Shown here piece after piece: positions 26,414-35,426 of a DNA stretch of 46,253 bases. Each line of letters starts with the position of its first letter. The stretch's first letter is position 1. Source of the DNA: Pseudoalteromonas sp. S2755 (GTDB lineage: Bacteria > Pseudomonadota > Gammaproteobacteria > Enterobacterales > Alteromonadaceae); contig NZ_PNDS01000086.1 in assembly GCF_005886535.1 (NCBI RefSeq), positions 1-46,253 on the forward strand, read 5' to 3'. Under the pieces are notes generated by a model, which had not been told where the DNA came from, did not search any database, and was given only the letters and a program-made list of their open reading frames with translations. Position numbers and translations under genes: made by a program.

Positions 26414-27647
26414 TTGACTGGTATCTTGGTTTTCTTGCGACTAAATGTACGGCACTGGTTGCTCTTTGTTTGAACGCCCCTTCGCAGTAGCATAAATAAA
26501 ACTGCCAAAGGCGATAAAAGCGCTCATCGAAACGTTTACCATCAAGGGAAGGCCATGCTTTTTCAAACCGAACACGCCAATCGTATAGCGTTCTGGCATA
26601 GTGCAGACCGATATCATGGAGTTCATGGATAACCATATCAGTGGAATTTACGATTTGCTTGCTCATTTCACTCACCGAAGGAAGACAACCGCCGGGAAAA
26701 ATGTACTGCTGAATGAAATCCGATTGCTTAAGGTAATGTTGATAACGCTGGCAGGCGATGGTAATGGCCTGAATAAGCATTGCGCCTGTCGGCTTTAGCA
26801 AGTCGTTGCATTTGGCAAAAAAGCCTGATAAATAAGCGTGTCCAACCGCTTCAATCATTTCAATGGACACCAGTTTGTCATATTGGCCGTCCAATTCACG
26901 ATAATCTTGTTTTAGTAATGTGATGTGGTGCTGCAACCCTTCTTTTTCAATCAGTGCTTTCACGTAAGCGTGCTGCTCTTCTGAAATAGTTGTCGTGGTT
27001 ATATGGCAGCCGTAATTTTTTGCAGCATAAATCGCAAATGCGCCCCATCCTGTGCCAATTTCAACAACTTTGTCAGTTTGCTGAAGATCCAAGCGCTCAC
27101 AGATTGCGGCTAACTTATGTTGCTGCGCTTCTTCAAGCGATGCTTCCTTTGACGGATACACTGCACTAGAGTACAGCATTTCTTCACTTAAAAATGATTC
27201 ATAAAGATCATTACCAAGGTCGTAGTGGGCGACAATGTTGCGCTTTGAGCCTTGTTTTGAGTTTTTGTTTTTAAGGTGCTTTATCTTATTCGCAATGCCG
27301 GAGAAAAATGCAAACTTATTTTCAAAGGCATCCAGCTGAGCTTGGTTTAGGACGAAGATCTCAATCAGTTTGGTTAAATCCGAACAACTCCAGTGACCAA
27401 GAATGTATGACTCACCAGCTCCGACGCTGCCGCCAAGTGCAAACTGCTTATACATTTGCGCTGAATGAACATGAATATCAACACTTAAACTTGTTTCTGA
27501 CTCACCAAAACAGTATTTTTGGTCGCCTTCGACAAGTACCACTTTTCCGATTTCTAAGGTATTCAACGCGCCAAAGACGAGCTTTTTGTACAATCTATCG
27601 AATGTAGAAAGCGAAATTGATGAGGATATTGTCGTGGTATTTTCCAT
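26385..27647 (-). CDS. cfa: Cyclopropane-fatty-acyl-phospholipid synthase-like methyltransferase
   Basis: A 420-residue SAM-dependent enzyme. The ATG at 27647 is chosen over 27674 because GGAAGAG precedes it and it starts two bases from the stop of the upstream gene. An N-terminal domain (about 1-110) is followed by the methyltransferase domain with VVEIGTGWGAFAIYAAK (SAM site), SIEMIEAVGHAYLSGFF and QQYIFPGGCLPSVSEM. Classical CFA synthases add a methylene bridge across double bonds of membrane phospholipid chains. In RpoE-ChrR operons this paralogue is part of the singlet-oxygen response; related enzymes in Rhodobacter sphaeroides act in making methylated furan fatty acids, so the product here may not be a plain cyclopropane. 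Confidence 0.92.
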   Translation of the reverse strand: MENTTTISSSISLSTFDRLYKKLVFGALNTLEIGKVVLVEGDQKYCFGESETSLSVDIHVHSAQMYKQFALGGSVGAGESYILGHWSCSDLTKLIEIFVLNQAQLDAFENKFAFFSGIANKIKHLKNKNSKQGSKRNIVAHYDLGNDLYESFLSEEMLYSSAVYPSKEASLEEAQQHKLAAICERLDLQQTDKVVEIGTGWGAFAIYAAKNYGCHITTTTISEEQHAYVKALIEKEGLQHHITLLKQDYRELDGQYDKLVSIEMIEAVGHAYLSGFFAKCNDLLKPTGAMLIQAITIACQRYQHYLKQSDFIQQYIFPGGCLPSVSEMSKQIVNSTDMVIHELHDIGLHYARTLYDWRVRFEKAWPSLDGKRFDERFYRLWQFYLCYCEGAFKQRATSAVHLVARKPRYQSNVCTQTLDY

Positions 27648-27648
27648 C

Positions 27649-28380
27649 TTATACTCTTCCGGGATGCCCAACAAAAGGCACTTTTTTTAAAAATAACTTC
27701 AACGCTTGCCAGTAGATACCTTTAGCTATGCTCCATGTCATTACAGGAAACCGCCTGAGCAACTGATTTATATTTGCTTCATTGAGTTCCTGCTTTTTGA
27801 GCGTCATCGTGGCATCAAATAGCAATTCGTCACCTTTTCTATTTTCAATATGGATTAGCGTATTATCACCGGGTGGCCTCACTTTCCAATGGTAGTGCAT
27901 ATCCAAATTCATAAAAGGTGATACGTGAAATTGCTTTTTAAAGTTCACTTCTTTATTTAATTCAACTAAATAAAAATAACGCTCATTCCAAGGCGTGTTA
28001 CTGACTTCTGCGAGCATATGGCTAAAACCAGCCTCCTTCTCGTCTTCAAAAAAATAGAAATTAACCGGGCTGAAGTAAAAGCCTAAACAGCGTATTTGCG
28101 CCATTAAATATACTTTTGTTTGTGAAGAAACCGGTTTGCCAAGCGCATTTGACTTAGCACGTGCGCGCTCAACTAAGCTTTCGCCTTCTGTGAGGATATA
28201 GTCAGCTTGATTGAATTTAAGCAGTTTTAAGCCGGATGTACCAAACTTTGACGAAATACTATTGAGTGCATCGAGCTCACTTAAATCTAGCCACATCATA
28301 TACATGGGGTAAGAAAAAGCATGCCTGGCATGGGCGAATCGCCGATGCCGAACTCTGCCAACCAGTATTGCACTGTTCAA
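27649..28380 (-). CDS. DUF1365 family protein
   Basis: A 243-residue protein of the DUF1365 family, starting [20 protein letters not shown] and with [29 protein letters not shown] and [15 protein letters not shown], the conserved segments of the family. Its ATG overlaps the end of the FAD-protein gene by four bases (ATGA-type coupling). The family is almost always found between an FAD amine-oxidase-like gene and a CFA-synthase-like gene, which points to a step in the same lipid modification. No catalytic residues are established that I can point to. Confidence 0.9.
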   Translation of the reverse strand: MNSAILVGRVRHRRFAHARHAFSYPMYMMWLDLSELDALNSISSKFGTSGLKLLKFNQADYILTEGESLVERARAKSNALGKPVSSQTKVYLMAQIRCLGFYFSPVNFYFFEDEKEAGFSHMLAEVSNTPWNERYFYLVELNKEVNFKKQFHVSPFMNLDMHYHWKVRPPGDNTLIHIENRKGDELLFDATMTLKKQELNEANINQLLRRFPVMTWSIAKGIYWQALKLFLKKVPFVGHPGRV

Positions 28381-29630
28381 AATGAGATACCCAATTGCTC
28401 GGCCACATCTACCGCACTTTTTACCCCATCTTCATGAAAACCGTTGAACCAGTACGCACCACAAAAATAACTATGGTGTTTGCCATCAATATCGGCTTTA
28501 CGTTTTTGGGCCGCAATGCTGGTGGTATTGAAAACCGGATGGTGATAGACAAAGCGGCGGATCACTTTGTCTTCAGCTATCCCTTCATCATGATTTAACG
28601 TGACACAGTATTGATGTTTGGCATCAAGCCCCTGCAGTATGTTCATTTGGTAGGTGACAACAGCGGCTTTGTCCGTCGCTTCGTTTAATAAATAGTTCCA
28701 ACTGGCCCACGCCAGAGGACGCTTTGGCAATAAACGGGTGTCTGTGTGTAGCACCACAGAGTTTGCAGTATAAGGGATAGCACCAAGTATCGCTTGTTCA
28801 TCACTCGATGGGGTATTTAGTAATGCTAAAGCCTGATCACTATGACATGCAAAGACGACTTTATCGAAGTACTCATTACTACCATCTTTGAAGACGATGG
28901 TTACACCTGACTCATCACGAACCACGGTCTTAATGTCAGCATTAAGCACAATACTGTCTTTAAATTTTGCCACTAGTGGTTGAATGTATTCTCTTGAACC
29001 ACCTGGGATAACATACCATTGAGGGCGATTTGCGATGTCCAAGAGCCCATGGTTGAAGAAAAACTGGACAAAGAATTTAGCTTCAAAATCGAGCATTTCT
29101 TTAATACTCGTTGACCAGATAGCTGCGCCCATCGGCAAGATGTAGTGCAGCTTAAAAAACTCATTAAATTGGTGTTGCTGTAACAACTTGCCAAGCGTTT
29201 CAACACCTAGATAGTCGTCTTTTTCATACAATGACTTACAAAGACCGTTAAAGCGCACAATATCCTTTAGCAATCGCCAAAAGGTTGGTCTCAATAAGTT
29301 ACGCTTTTGTGCAAATAACGTGCGGAGTGAATGGCCATTGTACTCAAACTTAGATTGACTGTTGTGAACACTAAAGCTCATTTCGGTTTCTTGGCGATTA
29401 ACACCAATTTCAGCCAGTAGTTTTTCAAAGTTTGGATAGGTTCTGTCGTTAAATACGATAAAGCCGGTATCAACTGAGCGCTTTTCACCTTGGTATTCAA
29501 CATCAATAGTTGCCGTATGTCCGCCAATATAATCATTTTTTTCAAAGACTTTTACGTCATGTTGACGACTTAACAGGTATGCTGCGGTCATACCTGAAAT
29601 ACCGCTTCCAATTATTGCAATCTTAGCCAC
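28377..29630 (-). CDS. FAD/NAD(P)-binding amine-oxidase-like protein
   Basis: A 417-residue flavoprotein with an N-terminal Rossmann motif [15 protein letters not shown], followed by [14 protein letters not shown] (FAD-binding GG motif) and [16 protein letters not shown]. It belongs to the phytoene-desaturase/monoamine-oxidase-like group, but the constant neighbours (DUF1365 and CFA-type methyltransferase) suggest the substrate is a fatty acyl chain, perhaps desaturation or oxidation of a methylated chain. It overlaps the SDR gene upstream by eight bases and the DUF1365 gene downstream by four. There is no signal peptide; it probably acts at the inner face of the membrane. Confidence 0.9.
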   Translation of the reverse strand: MAKIAIIGSGISGMTAAYLLSRQHDVKVFEKNDYIGGHTATIDVEYQGEKRSVDTGFIVFNDRTYPNFEKLLAEIGVNRQETEMSFSVHNSQSKFEYNGHSLRTLFAQKRNLLRPTFWRLLKDIVRFNGLCKSLYEKDDYLGVETLGKLLQQHQFNEFFKLHYILPMGAAIWSTSIKEMLDFEAKFFVQFFFNHGLLDIANRPQWYVIPGGSREYIQPLVAKFKDSIVLNADIKTVVRDESGVTIVFKDGSNEYFDKVVFACHSDQALALLNTPSSDEQAILGAIPYTANSVVLHTDTRLLPKRPLAWASWNYLLNEATDKAAVVTYQMNILQGLDAKHQYCVTLNHDEGIAEDKVIRRFVYHHPVFNTTSIAAQKRKADIDGKHHSYFCGAYWFNGFHEDGVKSAVDVAEQLGISF

Positions 29631-30339
29631 GGGCTATCCTTTTTGCGAGAGGTAACCACAACGAAAATGGCAGTAACCTGAGAAGTTTTAAAAATAGGGT
29701 AAATCTCTTTGGGAAATGTATTTCCTTGCTACGTTTTTCTATTCCTTTGCTAATGTAACCAACGGCCTCATCGACACTGACAATAAATGGCATCGGAAAG
29801 TCGTTTTTATCTGTCAACGGCGTTTCTACAAATCCTGGGTGAACTAAGGTCACATCAATGTTTTTTAATGTCGCGGTCAGGGTGCGCGCTAAATAGCTGA
29901 CAGCCGCTTTCGAAGCACCATACGCTTCGGCACGAGGTAAAGGTAAAAAAGCACTGCTGGAACTTATGATACAAAGGTGACCGCCAGTTTTCATTTTTGG
30001 CAGCAATACGTCTAGGCAGTGTCCAATTGAGATGACGTTGATATTCATTACTCGTTCGAATAAATGGCCGTCGAATTGATTAGGGTTATCAATATACTCA
30101 CAACCACCTGCGTTGAGGATCACAAGATCTAAGCTATCAATATCTTTGAGATTATCTTCTATCTCATCGCGATTCGTTAAATCAAATGCTTTGCTCCTAG
30201 CACCTACGCTGTTTTCTAATTCGCCTAACACTTCTTGGTTGCGACCACAAGCAGTTACGTGGTGTGACTGTTTTGCATAAAATTCAGCAAGGCCTTTACC
30301 TATTCCTGATGTTGCGCCAGTAATTAAAATGTTACTCAT
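29623..30339 (-). CDS. Short-chain dehydrogenase/reductase
   Basis: A 238-residue classical SDR. It has the nucleotide-binding GATSGIGKGLAEFYAK, NAGG, and the catalytic Ser-Tyr-Lys series in IISSSSAFLPLPRAEAYGASK. The C-terminal part carries a hydrophobic and basic stretch (FTLFLKLLRLLPFSLWLPLA) that could bind the membrane. It overlaps the NTF2-like gene by four bases and the FAD-protein gene by eight. In this operon it is a candidate for reducing or oxidising a lipid intermediate; the substrate is not known. Confidence 0.9.
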   Translation of the reverse strand: MSNILITGATSGIGKGLAEFYAKQSHHVTACGRNQEVLGELENSVGARSKAFDLTNRDEIEDNLKDIDSLDLVILNAGGCEYIDNPNQFDGHLFERVMNINVISIGHCLDVLLPKMKTGGHLCIISSSSAFLPLPRAEAYGASKAAVSYLARTLTATLKNIDVTLVHPGFVETPLTDKNDFPMPFIVSVDEAVGYISKGIEKRSKEIHFPKRFTLFLKLLRLLPFSLWLPLAKRIARG

Positions 30340-30761
30340 GCCGAGATCCTTTTATCTAATAGCCGAATAATACCACCAAGTAGTGGGACTTGGCGGTACA
30401 GCATTTGCGCACTGTCAAAGTAATCCCGATGTTGCGCTACTTTTTCGCCAATAAAACTCAAACGACTATGACCCTCAACTTCTATGAGTTTACCCCCGTT
30501 TAGCTTGGGGTGTTGATAGGACATAGTCCAGTAGATAAAGCTGATGTCATCAACCTGATAGGCGTTCGTAACGAGAAATTCGATTTCAGAGATATTTTCA
30601 TATAACCCCTGAAAATAACTAGTTAGCGAATCAAGCCCTTGAATTTTATGAAAAGGGTCTACGAAACTGATGTCCTCAGTGTAGATTGAAGCCAATTTAC
30701 CGAGGCAGTATTTGTCTATTTCGTTATAAATTGCCACGAATCGCTGCGTTCTGTGATCCAT
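30336..30761 (-). CDS. NTF2/SnoaL-like protein
   Basis: A 141-residue cone-fold protein of the NTF2/SnoaL-like superfamily (YTEDISFVDPFHKIQGLDSL, LTSYFQGLYENISEIEF, YWTMSYQHPKLNGGK). Members act as small isomerases, cyclases or binding proteins. It lies six bases after the photolyase stop and overlaps the SDR start by four bases, so it is translated with the operon. A role with the SDR or FAD protein on lipid intermediates is likely from context but not shown. Confidence 0.82.
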   Translation of the reverse strand: MDHRTQRFVAIYNEIDKYCLGKLASIYTEDISFVDPFHKIQGLDSLTSYFQGLYENISEIEFLVTNAYQVDDISFIYWTMSYQHPKLNGGKLIEVEGHSRLSFIGEKVAQHRDYFDSAQMLYRQVPLLGGIIRLLDKRISA

Positions 30762-30767
30762 ACCTAT

Positions 30768-32147
30768 TTAAACCTTAAATGCGTCAAGTGCTCTTGCCCT
30801 TGCCTCTTTGTGATCAACCAGCGGCTCTACATAGACGTCCTTTCCACCAAATGCCGCTAAATAGTCATGGGGAAAATGAATATGTTTTGCTGGAACATTT
30901 TTTAATTCAGGCACATATGTACGAATAAAGGAACCATCGGGATCAAACTTTTCGCTCTGTTTGATGGGATTGAAAATACGAAAATAAGGCTGCGCGTCAC
31001 ATCCCGTACTTGCAGCCCACTGCCAGCCACCATTGTTACTGGCAAGGTCTCCATCAATTAATTTAGACATAAAATAGGCTTCGCCTTTACGCCAATCGAT
31101 GAGCAAGTGTTTGGTTAAAAAGCTGGCAACAATCATGCGTAGTCGATTGTGCATCCAGCCGGTTTTGTTGAGCTGACGCATTGCCGCATCGACAATCGGG
31201 TAGCCAGTTTGACCATTACACCACCGTTCAAATGCTTGGCTGTCGTTACGCCACCTAACTGCGTTATATTTATCATTGAAATTAAAGCCCTTGCATAAAC
31301 GGGGGAAAGCGACGATAAGATGGCGATAAAACTCACGCCAAATGAGCTCGTTCACCCAACAAAACTCTGGCTTACTTGGGTTTTCAAGCACTTCAGGGTA
31401 ATGAAGTTGGATCTGTGCGATGAGCTGCTTGGGCGACACAATGCCTAATGCCAAGTATGGACTGAGCCCCGAAGTTCCTTTGATTGCAGGGAAATCACGG
31501 TCATCTTGGTAGTCTGCTAGTTTGTCCTTAATAAAACGATTTACAATCGTGACAATGGCATTATCATCCACTGGCCACTTTTCAGATCCATTGGTCATCT
31601 CGAAAAAAGTTGGCTTTTTGAAGTTTGCTTCATGTTGTTTGTCCAATGGCCAGCTAGAGAAGTGAAATTGCTGCCCCACAAAACGCTTTAACCATGCTTT
31701 TTTAAAGGGGGTAAACACCTTGAACATCTCACCGGAGCCCGTAAGCACAGAGCCCGGTTTGGCAACGAGATCGCCATCCAATAATTTTAACGAGATCACA
31801 GTTTCACACGCTTCATCGCGGGCCACTTCATTTACTTCGTACTCTTTATTTGCATATAAGCAATCAATGCCTTTATCGTCACAAACAACTTGAAGCTGCG
31901 CTGGCAGCTCAGCGAATGTGCTCGCTTCAATAATATGTAGCGTAATGCCAAATTCACTAAGCTGGCTGCCAAGCTCAAGTAATCTGCGCTCAAGTAGGTC
32001 GAGTTGAATACTGGCTACGTTGTGTGACTGCCACTGTGACTTGCAATAAAAAAAGAGCGCATCGCGTGCGCCCTCATTTACGGCTTCAATCAAAGCCTCG
32101 TTGCCGTAAACCCTGAGATCACGGCGAAACCAAAAAGCTGTTTTCAT
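30768..32147 (-). CDS. phrB: Deoxyribodipyrimidine photolyase
   Basis: A 459-residue class I CPD photolyase. An N-terminal alpha/beta antenna domain (about 1-130, MKTAFWFRRDLRVYGNEAL) is followed by the helical FAD domain with GYPIVDAAMRQLNKTGWMHN, RLRMIVASFLTKHLLIDWR, DGDLASNNGGWQWAAS and YFRIFNPIKQSEKFDPDG, the family signatures. It uses blue or near-UV light to split UV-made pyrimidine dimers. It starts two bases after the stop of the DUF523-DUF1722 gene, so it is co-transcribed with the singlet-oxygen regulators; light is both the hazard and the energy source. The same pairing (YbgA next to phrB) occurs in E. coli. Confidence 0.95.
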   Translation of the reverse strand: MKTAFWFRRDLRVYGNEALIEAVNEGARDALFFYCKSQWQSHNVASIQLDLLERRLLELGSQLSEFGITLHIIEASTFAELPAQLQVVCDDKGIDCLYANKEYEVNEVARDEACETVISLKLLDGDLVAKPGSVLTGSGEMFKVFTPFKKAWLKRFVGQQFHFSSWPLDKQHEANFKKPTFFEMTNGSEKWPVDDNAIVTIVNRFIKDKLADYQDDRDFPAIKGTSGLSPYLALGIVSPKQLIAQIQLHYPEVLENPSKPEFCWVNELIWREFYRHLIVAFPRLCKGFNFNDKYNAVRWRNDSQAFERWCNGQTGYPIVDAAMRQLNKTGWMHNRLRMIVASFLTKHLLIDWRKGEAYFMSKLIDGDLASNNGGWQWAASTGCDAQPYFRIFNPIKQSEKFDPDGSFIRTYVPELKNVPAKHIHFPHDYLAAFGGKDVYVEPLVDHKEARARALDAFKV

Positions 32148-32149
32148 AA

Positions 32150-33109
32150 TTAAATTCCGAATCTTAAACGCAGTTCGTTGGGGTACGGATCAAAGTACAC
32201 TTGGCTTTGCAAATATTCTTTAGGATGTACGGTAAGGTGATGCTTGAGCAAGGTCAATGGTACATATAAAGGTACAATACCTTTGCGATACTGATCTATT
32301 GCGTTGCACATCTCTTGCTTCTCGATGCTCGAAAGCTCGTTCTTAAAATATCCCTGTAGATGCGTTAACGTGTTTGCTTGGTTTTTGCGATTGGCAGGCT
32401 TGCTCAGTGCTGACATCAAACCACTGATGTATTTTTGTTTCAGCATCTCTCTGTCAAACTGCTTGCCATCACCAAGTAGACGCCCTAAATCTTTATAGGC
32501 TTGGTAATTATGGCTCATCAACAGATATTTGTGCTTGGCATGAAAATTCGTCAGCTCGTGTAGACCGATGTTCTCGGATTGAGTCAGTTCTTGCCAACTT
32601 TTATAGACAAATACCCGCATTACGAAGTTTTCTCTTAGGTGCATGTCGTTCAACCTACCATTTTCCTCGCAAGGTAAAAGCGGATTGTGCTTTATAATTT
32701 GCTCAGCAAAAATACCAATACCTTCTGATGTATTACCAGTTCCTGCTTCGTTATAAACTTTAACACGCTCCATTCCGCAGCTTGGACTTTTGGCGCAAAA
32801 TACGAACCCGGAGAGGCTTTGTGTCTGAGAAGTCGCAACCTTTTCGCCAAACTCCTTAAGCTTTGGTGCGACATCTTCTTTACCGTCGGGACGACTAACT
32901 TTGATAATGTCGCCTACACGGATCTGCCTGATGGTTGGTCTTGGAATTGGCAAGCCTATCGCAACTTCCGGACAAAAGCGCACATACTCAACATGTTCAG
33001 AGAATTCATCCATACAAAAGTTTGAACGCTTGTGGCCTGAGTCAAACCGCACTTTATCTCCAGCCAAACACGCGCTAATGCCAATTTTTATTGGTGATGA
33101 AAATTTCAT
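32150..33109 (-). CDS. DUF523-DUF1722 (YbgA-type) protein
   Basis: A 319-residue fusion of an N-terminal DUF523 domain (about 1-150) and a C-terminal DUF1722 domain (about 190-305). DUF523 is the TudS family, which uses a [4Fe-4S] cluster to remove sulphur from thiouracil-type bases. The three cysteines expected to hold the cluster are present: Cys14 in ISACLAG, Cys46 in RFCPEVAIGLP and Cys111 in KSPSCGM. E. coli YbgA is a DUF1722 protein next to phrB. The role of the pair in the operon is unknown; desulphuration or clearing of damaged thio-bases after light exposure is an inference. Confidence 0.9.
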   Translation of the reverse strand: MKFSSPIKIGISACLAGDKVRFDSGHKRSNFCMDEFSEHVEYVRFCPEVAIGLPIPRPTIRQIRVGDIIKVSRPDGKEDVAPKLKEFGEKVATSQTQSLSGFVFCAKSPSCGMERVKVYNEAGTGNTSEGIGIFAEQIIKHNPLLPCEENGRLNDMHLRENFVMRVFVYKSWQELTQSENIGLHELTNFHAKHKYLLMSHNYQAYKDLGRLLGDGKQFDREMLKQKYISGLMSALSKPANRKNQANTLTHLQGYFKNELSSIEKQEMCNAIDQYRKGIVPLYVPLTLLKHHLTVHPKEYLQSQVYFDPYPNELRLRFGI

Positions 33110-33124
33110 TTCGCAACTATTCCT

Positions 33125-33775
33125 TTAATAAATCAACTTACCAATTGGGTTTAACAGCTTACTTAACCCTTTATTAAAGTGTAGTGCACTGCTCACAACG
33201 GTAAAGCACAGGCAGCCTTCTTTTGTGCGCGGAGAATGATTATGTTTGACGTCTTGCCAGATAAAGTCGCCTGGTACGTATTCCCCAGCTTCGTCTGCAA
33301 AATCGCCGTCAAGTAACAAGGTGATTTCAAAGCCTGTGTGAGTGTGCTCTGGAATTTCCCCTTCCGCTCCGATTTGTAGAAGACTTGATCGTAAGTCGCC
33401 GTCTTCTAATAATAATCGAGAGCGGGCGATTTTGCCTACACCTGAAAATTTGGTGCGATCGATATTCGCAATAGCCCTAGGTAATTGAACATCCCTACCC
33501 TGATAGTTAAATGTGGGTTGAATATATTCTTTAACTTCGTCAATTTCATCATCCTGCGTTATCGCTTGCATCATTGCCTCAAAATCACAGCTTAGTGAAG
33601 AGTCGCTGCCTCCTCCAAGCTGAACATTCGCCTCTTGCGCTTCGAGCTGTTGAGTCTTTTTCTGGCAACAAGGACACATTTCGACATGTGCTGCAATTGC
33701 GACACTGATACTTGCAGGCAAATTACCTTCAACAAATTGGCTTAATAATGAATCATTAGGGTGATGCTTAATCAT
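33125..33775 (-). CDS. chrR: ChrR-family anti-sigma factor (zinc, cupin domain)
   Basis: A 216-residue anti-sigma factor. The N-terminal zinc-binding domain has HH at 4-5 and HVEMCPCC (His30, Cys34, Cys37), as in Rhodobacter sphaeroides ChrR. The C-terminal cupin (about 90-205) has EHTHTGFE (His144, His146, Glu150) and HNH (His178/His180) as a second metal site. In the known system the first domain holds the sigma factor and the cupin is needed for release on singlet oxygen. Its start overlaps the sigma gene stop by four bases. Confidence 0.94.
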   Translation of the reverse strand: MIKHHPNDSLLSQFVEGNLPASISVAIAAHVEMCPCCQKKTQQLEAQEANVQLGGGSDSSLSCDFEAMMQAITQDDEIDEVKEYIQPTFNYQGRDVQLPRAIANIDRTKFSGVGKIARSRLLLEDGDLRSSLLQIGAEGEIPEHTHTGFEITLLLDGDFADEAGEYVPGDFIWQDVKHNHSPRTKEGCLCFTVVSSALHFNKGLSKLLNPIGKLIY

Positions 33776-34392
33776 GCCTGATCTCCCATTTCTGCGCGAA
33801 GTTTTTGTAAAGCAAGTCGTAAACGTGACTTAACTGTCCCGACAGGTATATTTAAGTGCTCTGCCAATTGTTCTTGCGACATTTCTTGAAAGTATACGCC
33901 TTTTACTATGTCTCGTTGTGCTGGCGGCAACTTATTGATGTACTTTTGAATTTGCGCCGTTTGCAAGTGATCTTGAAAACCATCGTCGTCAGCCTGAGAG
34001 TCTTGAATTATCGGCCAGATGTCCTCACTGATATGTTCTTCTTTATTACTCTTCATTTTACGCAGTGCATCGAACGACGCATTACGCATTACGGTATAGA
34101 TCCACGTTGTGGCTGCGCCTTTATCATGATGATAAAGGTGGGCTTTACGCCACACTGACGTCATCGTGTCTTGCACCAGCTCCATCGCTTGGGCATCGTT
34201 TCCAAATTGTTTCACACCAAAGCGCCTGATTTTTGGCGCAAAGTACTCAAACAAGAAAGCAAAAGATTTGCGATCTCGTTTTTCTGCAACCTTAACTAAA
34301 GCGTCTGATAACGCTTGAGAGGGAGTTTCTTGCACTGCTTTGCGAGTTCCTGACTGAACGTTGCAATCGGTAGATTGCTGTTGGCCTAACAT
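33772..34392 (-). CDS. rpoE: ECF-family RNA polymerase sigma factor, ECF11/RpoE (ChrR partner)
   Basis: A 206-residue ECF sigma factor. Region 2 (AFLFEYFAPKIRRFGVKQFG, MELVQDTMTSVWRKAHLYH) and region 4 (LPPAQRDIVKGVYFQEMSQE, QLAEHLNIPVGTVKSRLRLA) are complete. An N-terminal extension of about 35 residues carries a Gln/Ser-rich start. It overlaps chrR by four bases, and its own promoter region has a strong ECF11-type element, so it should switch on its whole operon. AAGGTGAG is the ribosome binding site. It is not the envelope-stress RpoE of E. coli, which is followed by rseA. Confidence 0.94.
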   Translation of the reverse strand: MLGQQQSTDCNVQSGTRKAVQETPSQALSDALVKVAEKRDRKSFAFLFEYFAPKIRRFGVKQFGNDAQAMELVQDTMTSVWRKAHLYHHDKGAATTWIYTVMRNASFDALRKMKSNKEEHISEDIWPIIQDSQADDDGFQDHLQTAQIQKYINKLPPAQRDIVKGVYFQEMSQEQLAEHLNIPVGTVKSRLRLALQKLRAEMGDQA

Positions 34393-34422
34393 AGCTCACC
34401 TTCCAATTTATAATTATAAGCT

Positions 34423-34452
34423 TTAGTACGCTCGAAAACTTGGCATGGATCA
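34423..34452 (-). promoter_or_regulatory. ECF11-type promoter for the RpoE-ChrR operon
   Basis: On the minus strand TGATCC (34447-34452), 18 bases, TACTAA (34423-34428), 31 bases before the sigma-factor start. It matches the TGATCC -35 known for sigma-E of Rhodobacter sphaeroides and related ECF11 factors. The -35 box abuts the stop codon of the LON-domain gene. The match is seen; autoregulation is inferred. Confidence 0.8.
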
Positions 34453-35025
34453 CTATTTTTCATCTAATACAGTATGTAAGAACTCTGCCACCTGTTCAAA
34501 TGTTTGTGCTTGTTTTATTTTTAGTTTTTGGGTCATCGAGATGGGTAAGATTTCTAGCCAACGATAAGCAACCCAAAGAGGCTGAGTAAAATGCTTGTCA
34601 CGGTACAAATCATCTAGGATTGGGTTGGCGATAAAAACGCTCTGAAGTTTGTGAGTAAGGGTTTCGTCAACAAGGCTAAATGCTTCTTCACTACATTGCC
34701 AAGGCGGCCCATCTATAATGTCACAATCGCCGTAGCGTAACGATTGCGAGTCTACTTCCACATTACTGATCGCAATGCGTGATAGTGCCTCAACATCAAT
34801 CAGCAGCTGACCATCATCATCTTGTGAAAAGTCGACGATTTTAACGTGGACGCCTTCTTTTGACACATTGTTCGGTGAATCAGCTAAAGATGGGCATAAC
34901 GCAAAACCTTGCTCTGTTTTAGCAGCCTCTTTTACCATATATAAATAGCGCTGCTCAAAGATCCGCAAGCGGGTGAACCCACCTGGAAGCAAGAATATTG
35001 GCAATGGAAATAAAGCGAGTTTCAT
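34453..35025 (-). CDS. LON-substrate-binding-domain (PUA-like) protein
   Basis: A 190-residue stand-alone LON N-terminal domain protein, beginning MKLALFPLPIFLLPGGFTRL and RIFEQRYLYMVKEAAK, the opening of the family, without the AAA or protease domains of Lon. Proteins of this size are common in gammaproteobacteria and have no firm function; they may bind unfolded proteins or act as adaptors. Its stop is directly next to the ECF promoter of the following operon, so read-through into the operon is possible. It is on the same strand as the alkyltransferase-like gene upstream (80 bases away). Confidence 0.88.
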   Translation of the reverse strand: MKLALFPLPIFLLPGGFTRLRIFEQRYLYMVKEAAKTEQGFALCPSLADSPNNVSKEGVHVKIVDFSQDDDGQLLIDVEALSRIAISNVEVDSQSLRYGDCDIIDGPPWQCSEEAFSLVDETLTHKLQSVFIANPILDDLYRDKHFTQPLWVAYRWLEILPISMTQKLKIKQAQTFEQVAEFLHTVLDEK

Positions 35026-35105
35026 AATTCCCGTTCAAATATACAAAAACTAACGATAATTACGACTGCTCTATTTATCTGGATCAGTTAACGCTAAATT
35101 TATGA

Positions 35106-35426
35106 TTATTCCCAAACACAGTGTTTAGCTATCACGTTGCTATGTGAGAATGTGACGCCCTCAGCTTGCAAGCGTGACTTTTGCTCTTGAAATTTACTAC
35201 TACCTGAAGGAAATGAAATACGTCGTTGGCTATTGACTACTCTGTACCAAGGTAACGTTGAACCTTGTGGTAGGTTCTTTAGTAATTGACCCACCTTTCT
35301 CGCATGTTTTGGGGAGCCTGCTAACCTCGCTATTTGCCCATATGACGCAACTTTTCCAAATGGGATACCGCCAATTACGGTGAAGACTTTTTCAGCGAGT
35401 TCTTGTTGAGGATTGCTGCTTTTCAT
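35106..35426 (-). CDS. Alkyltransferase-like (ATL) DNA-repair protein
   Basis: A 106-residue protein matching the DNA-binding half of O6-alkylguanine-DNA alkyltransferase (VFTVIGGIPFGKVASYGQIA, RLAGSPKHARKVGQLLKNLP). The active-site PCHRV motif of MGMT is replaced by PWYRV, with Trp60 in place of the reactive Cys, the hallmark of ATL proteins (E. coli YbaZ/AtlA). It therefore cannot remove alkyl groups but can flag alkylated guanine for nucleotide-excision repair. It overlaps the 3' end of the LysR gene by 35 bases, so both are probably on one transcript. Confidence 0.93.
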   Translation of the reverse strand: MKSSNPQQELAEKVFTVIGGIPFGKVASYGQIARLAGSPKHARKVGQLLKNLPQGSTLPWYRVVNSQRRISFPSGSSKFQEQKSRLQAEGVTFSHSNVIAKHCVWE

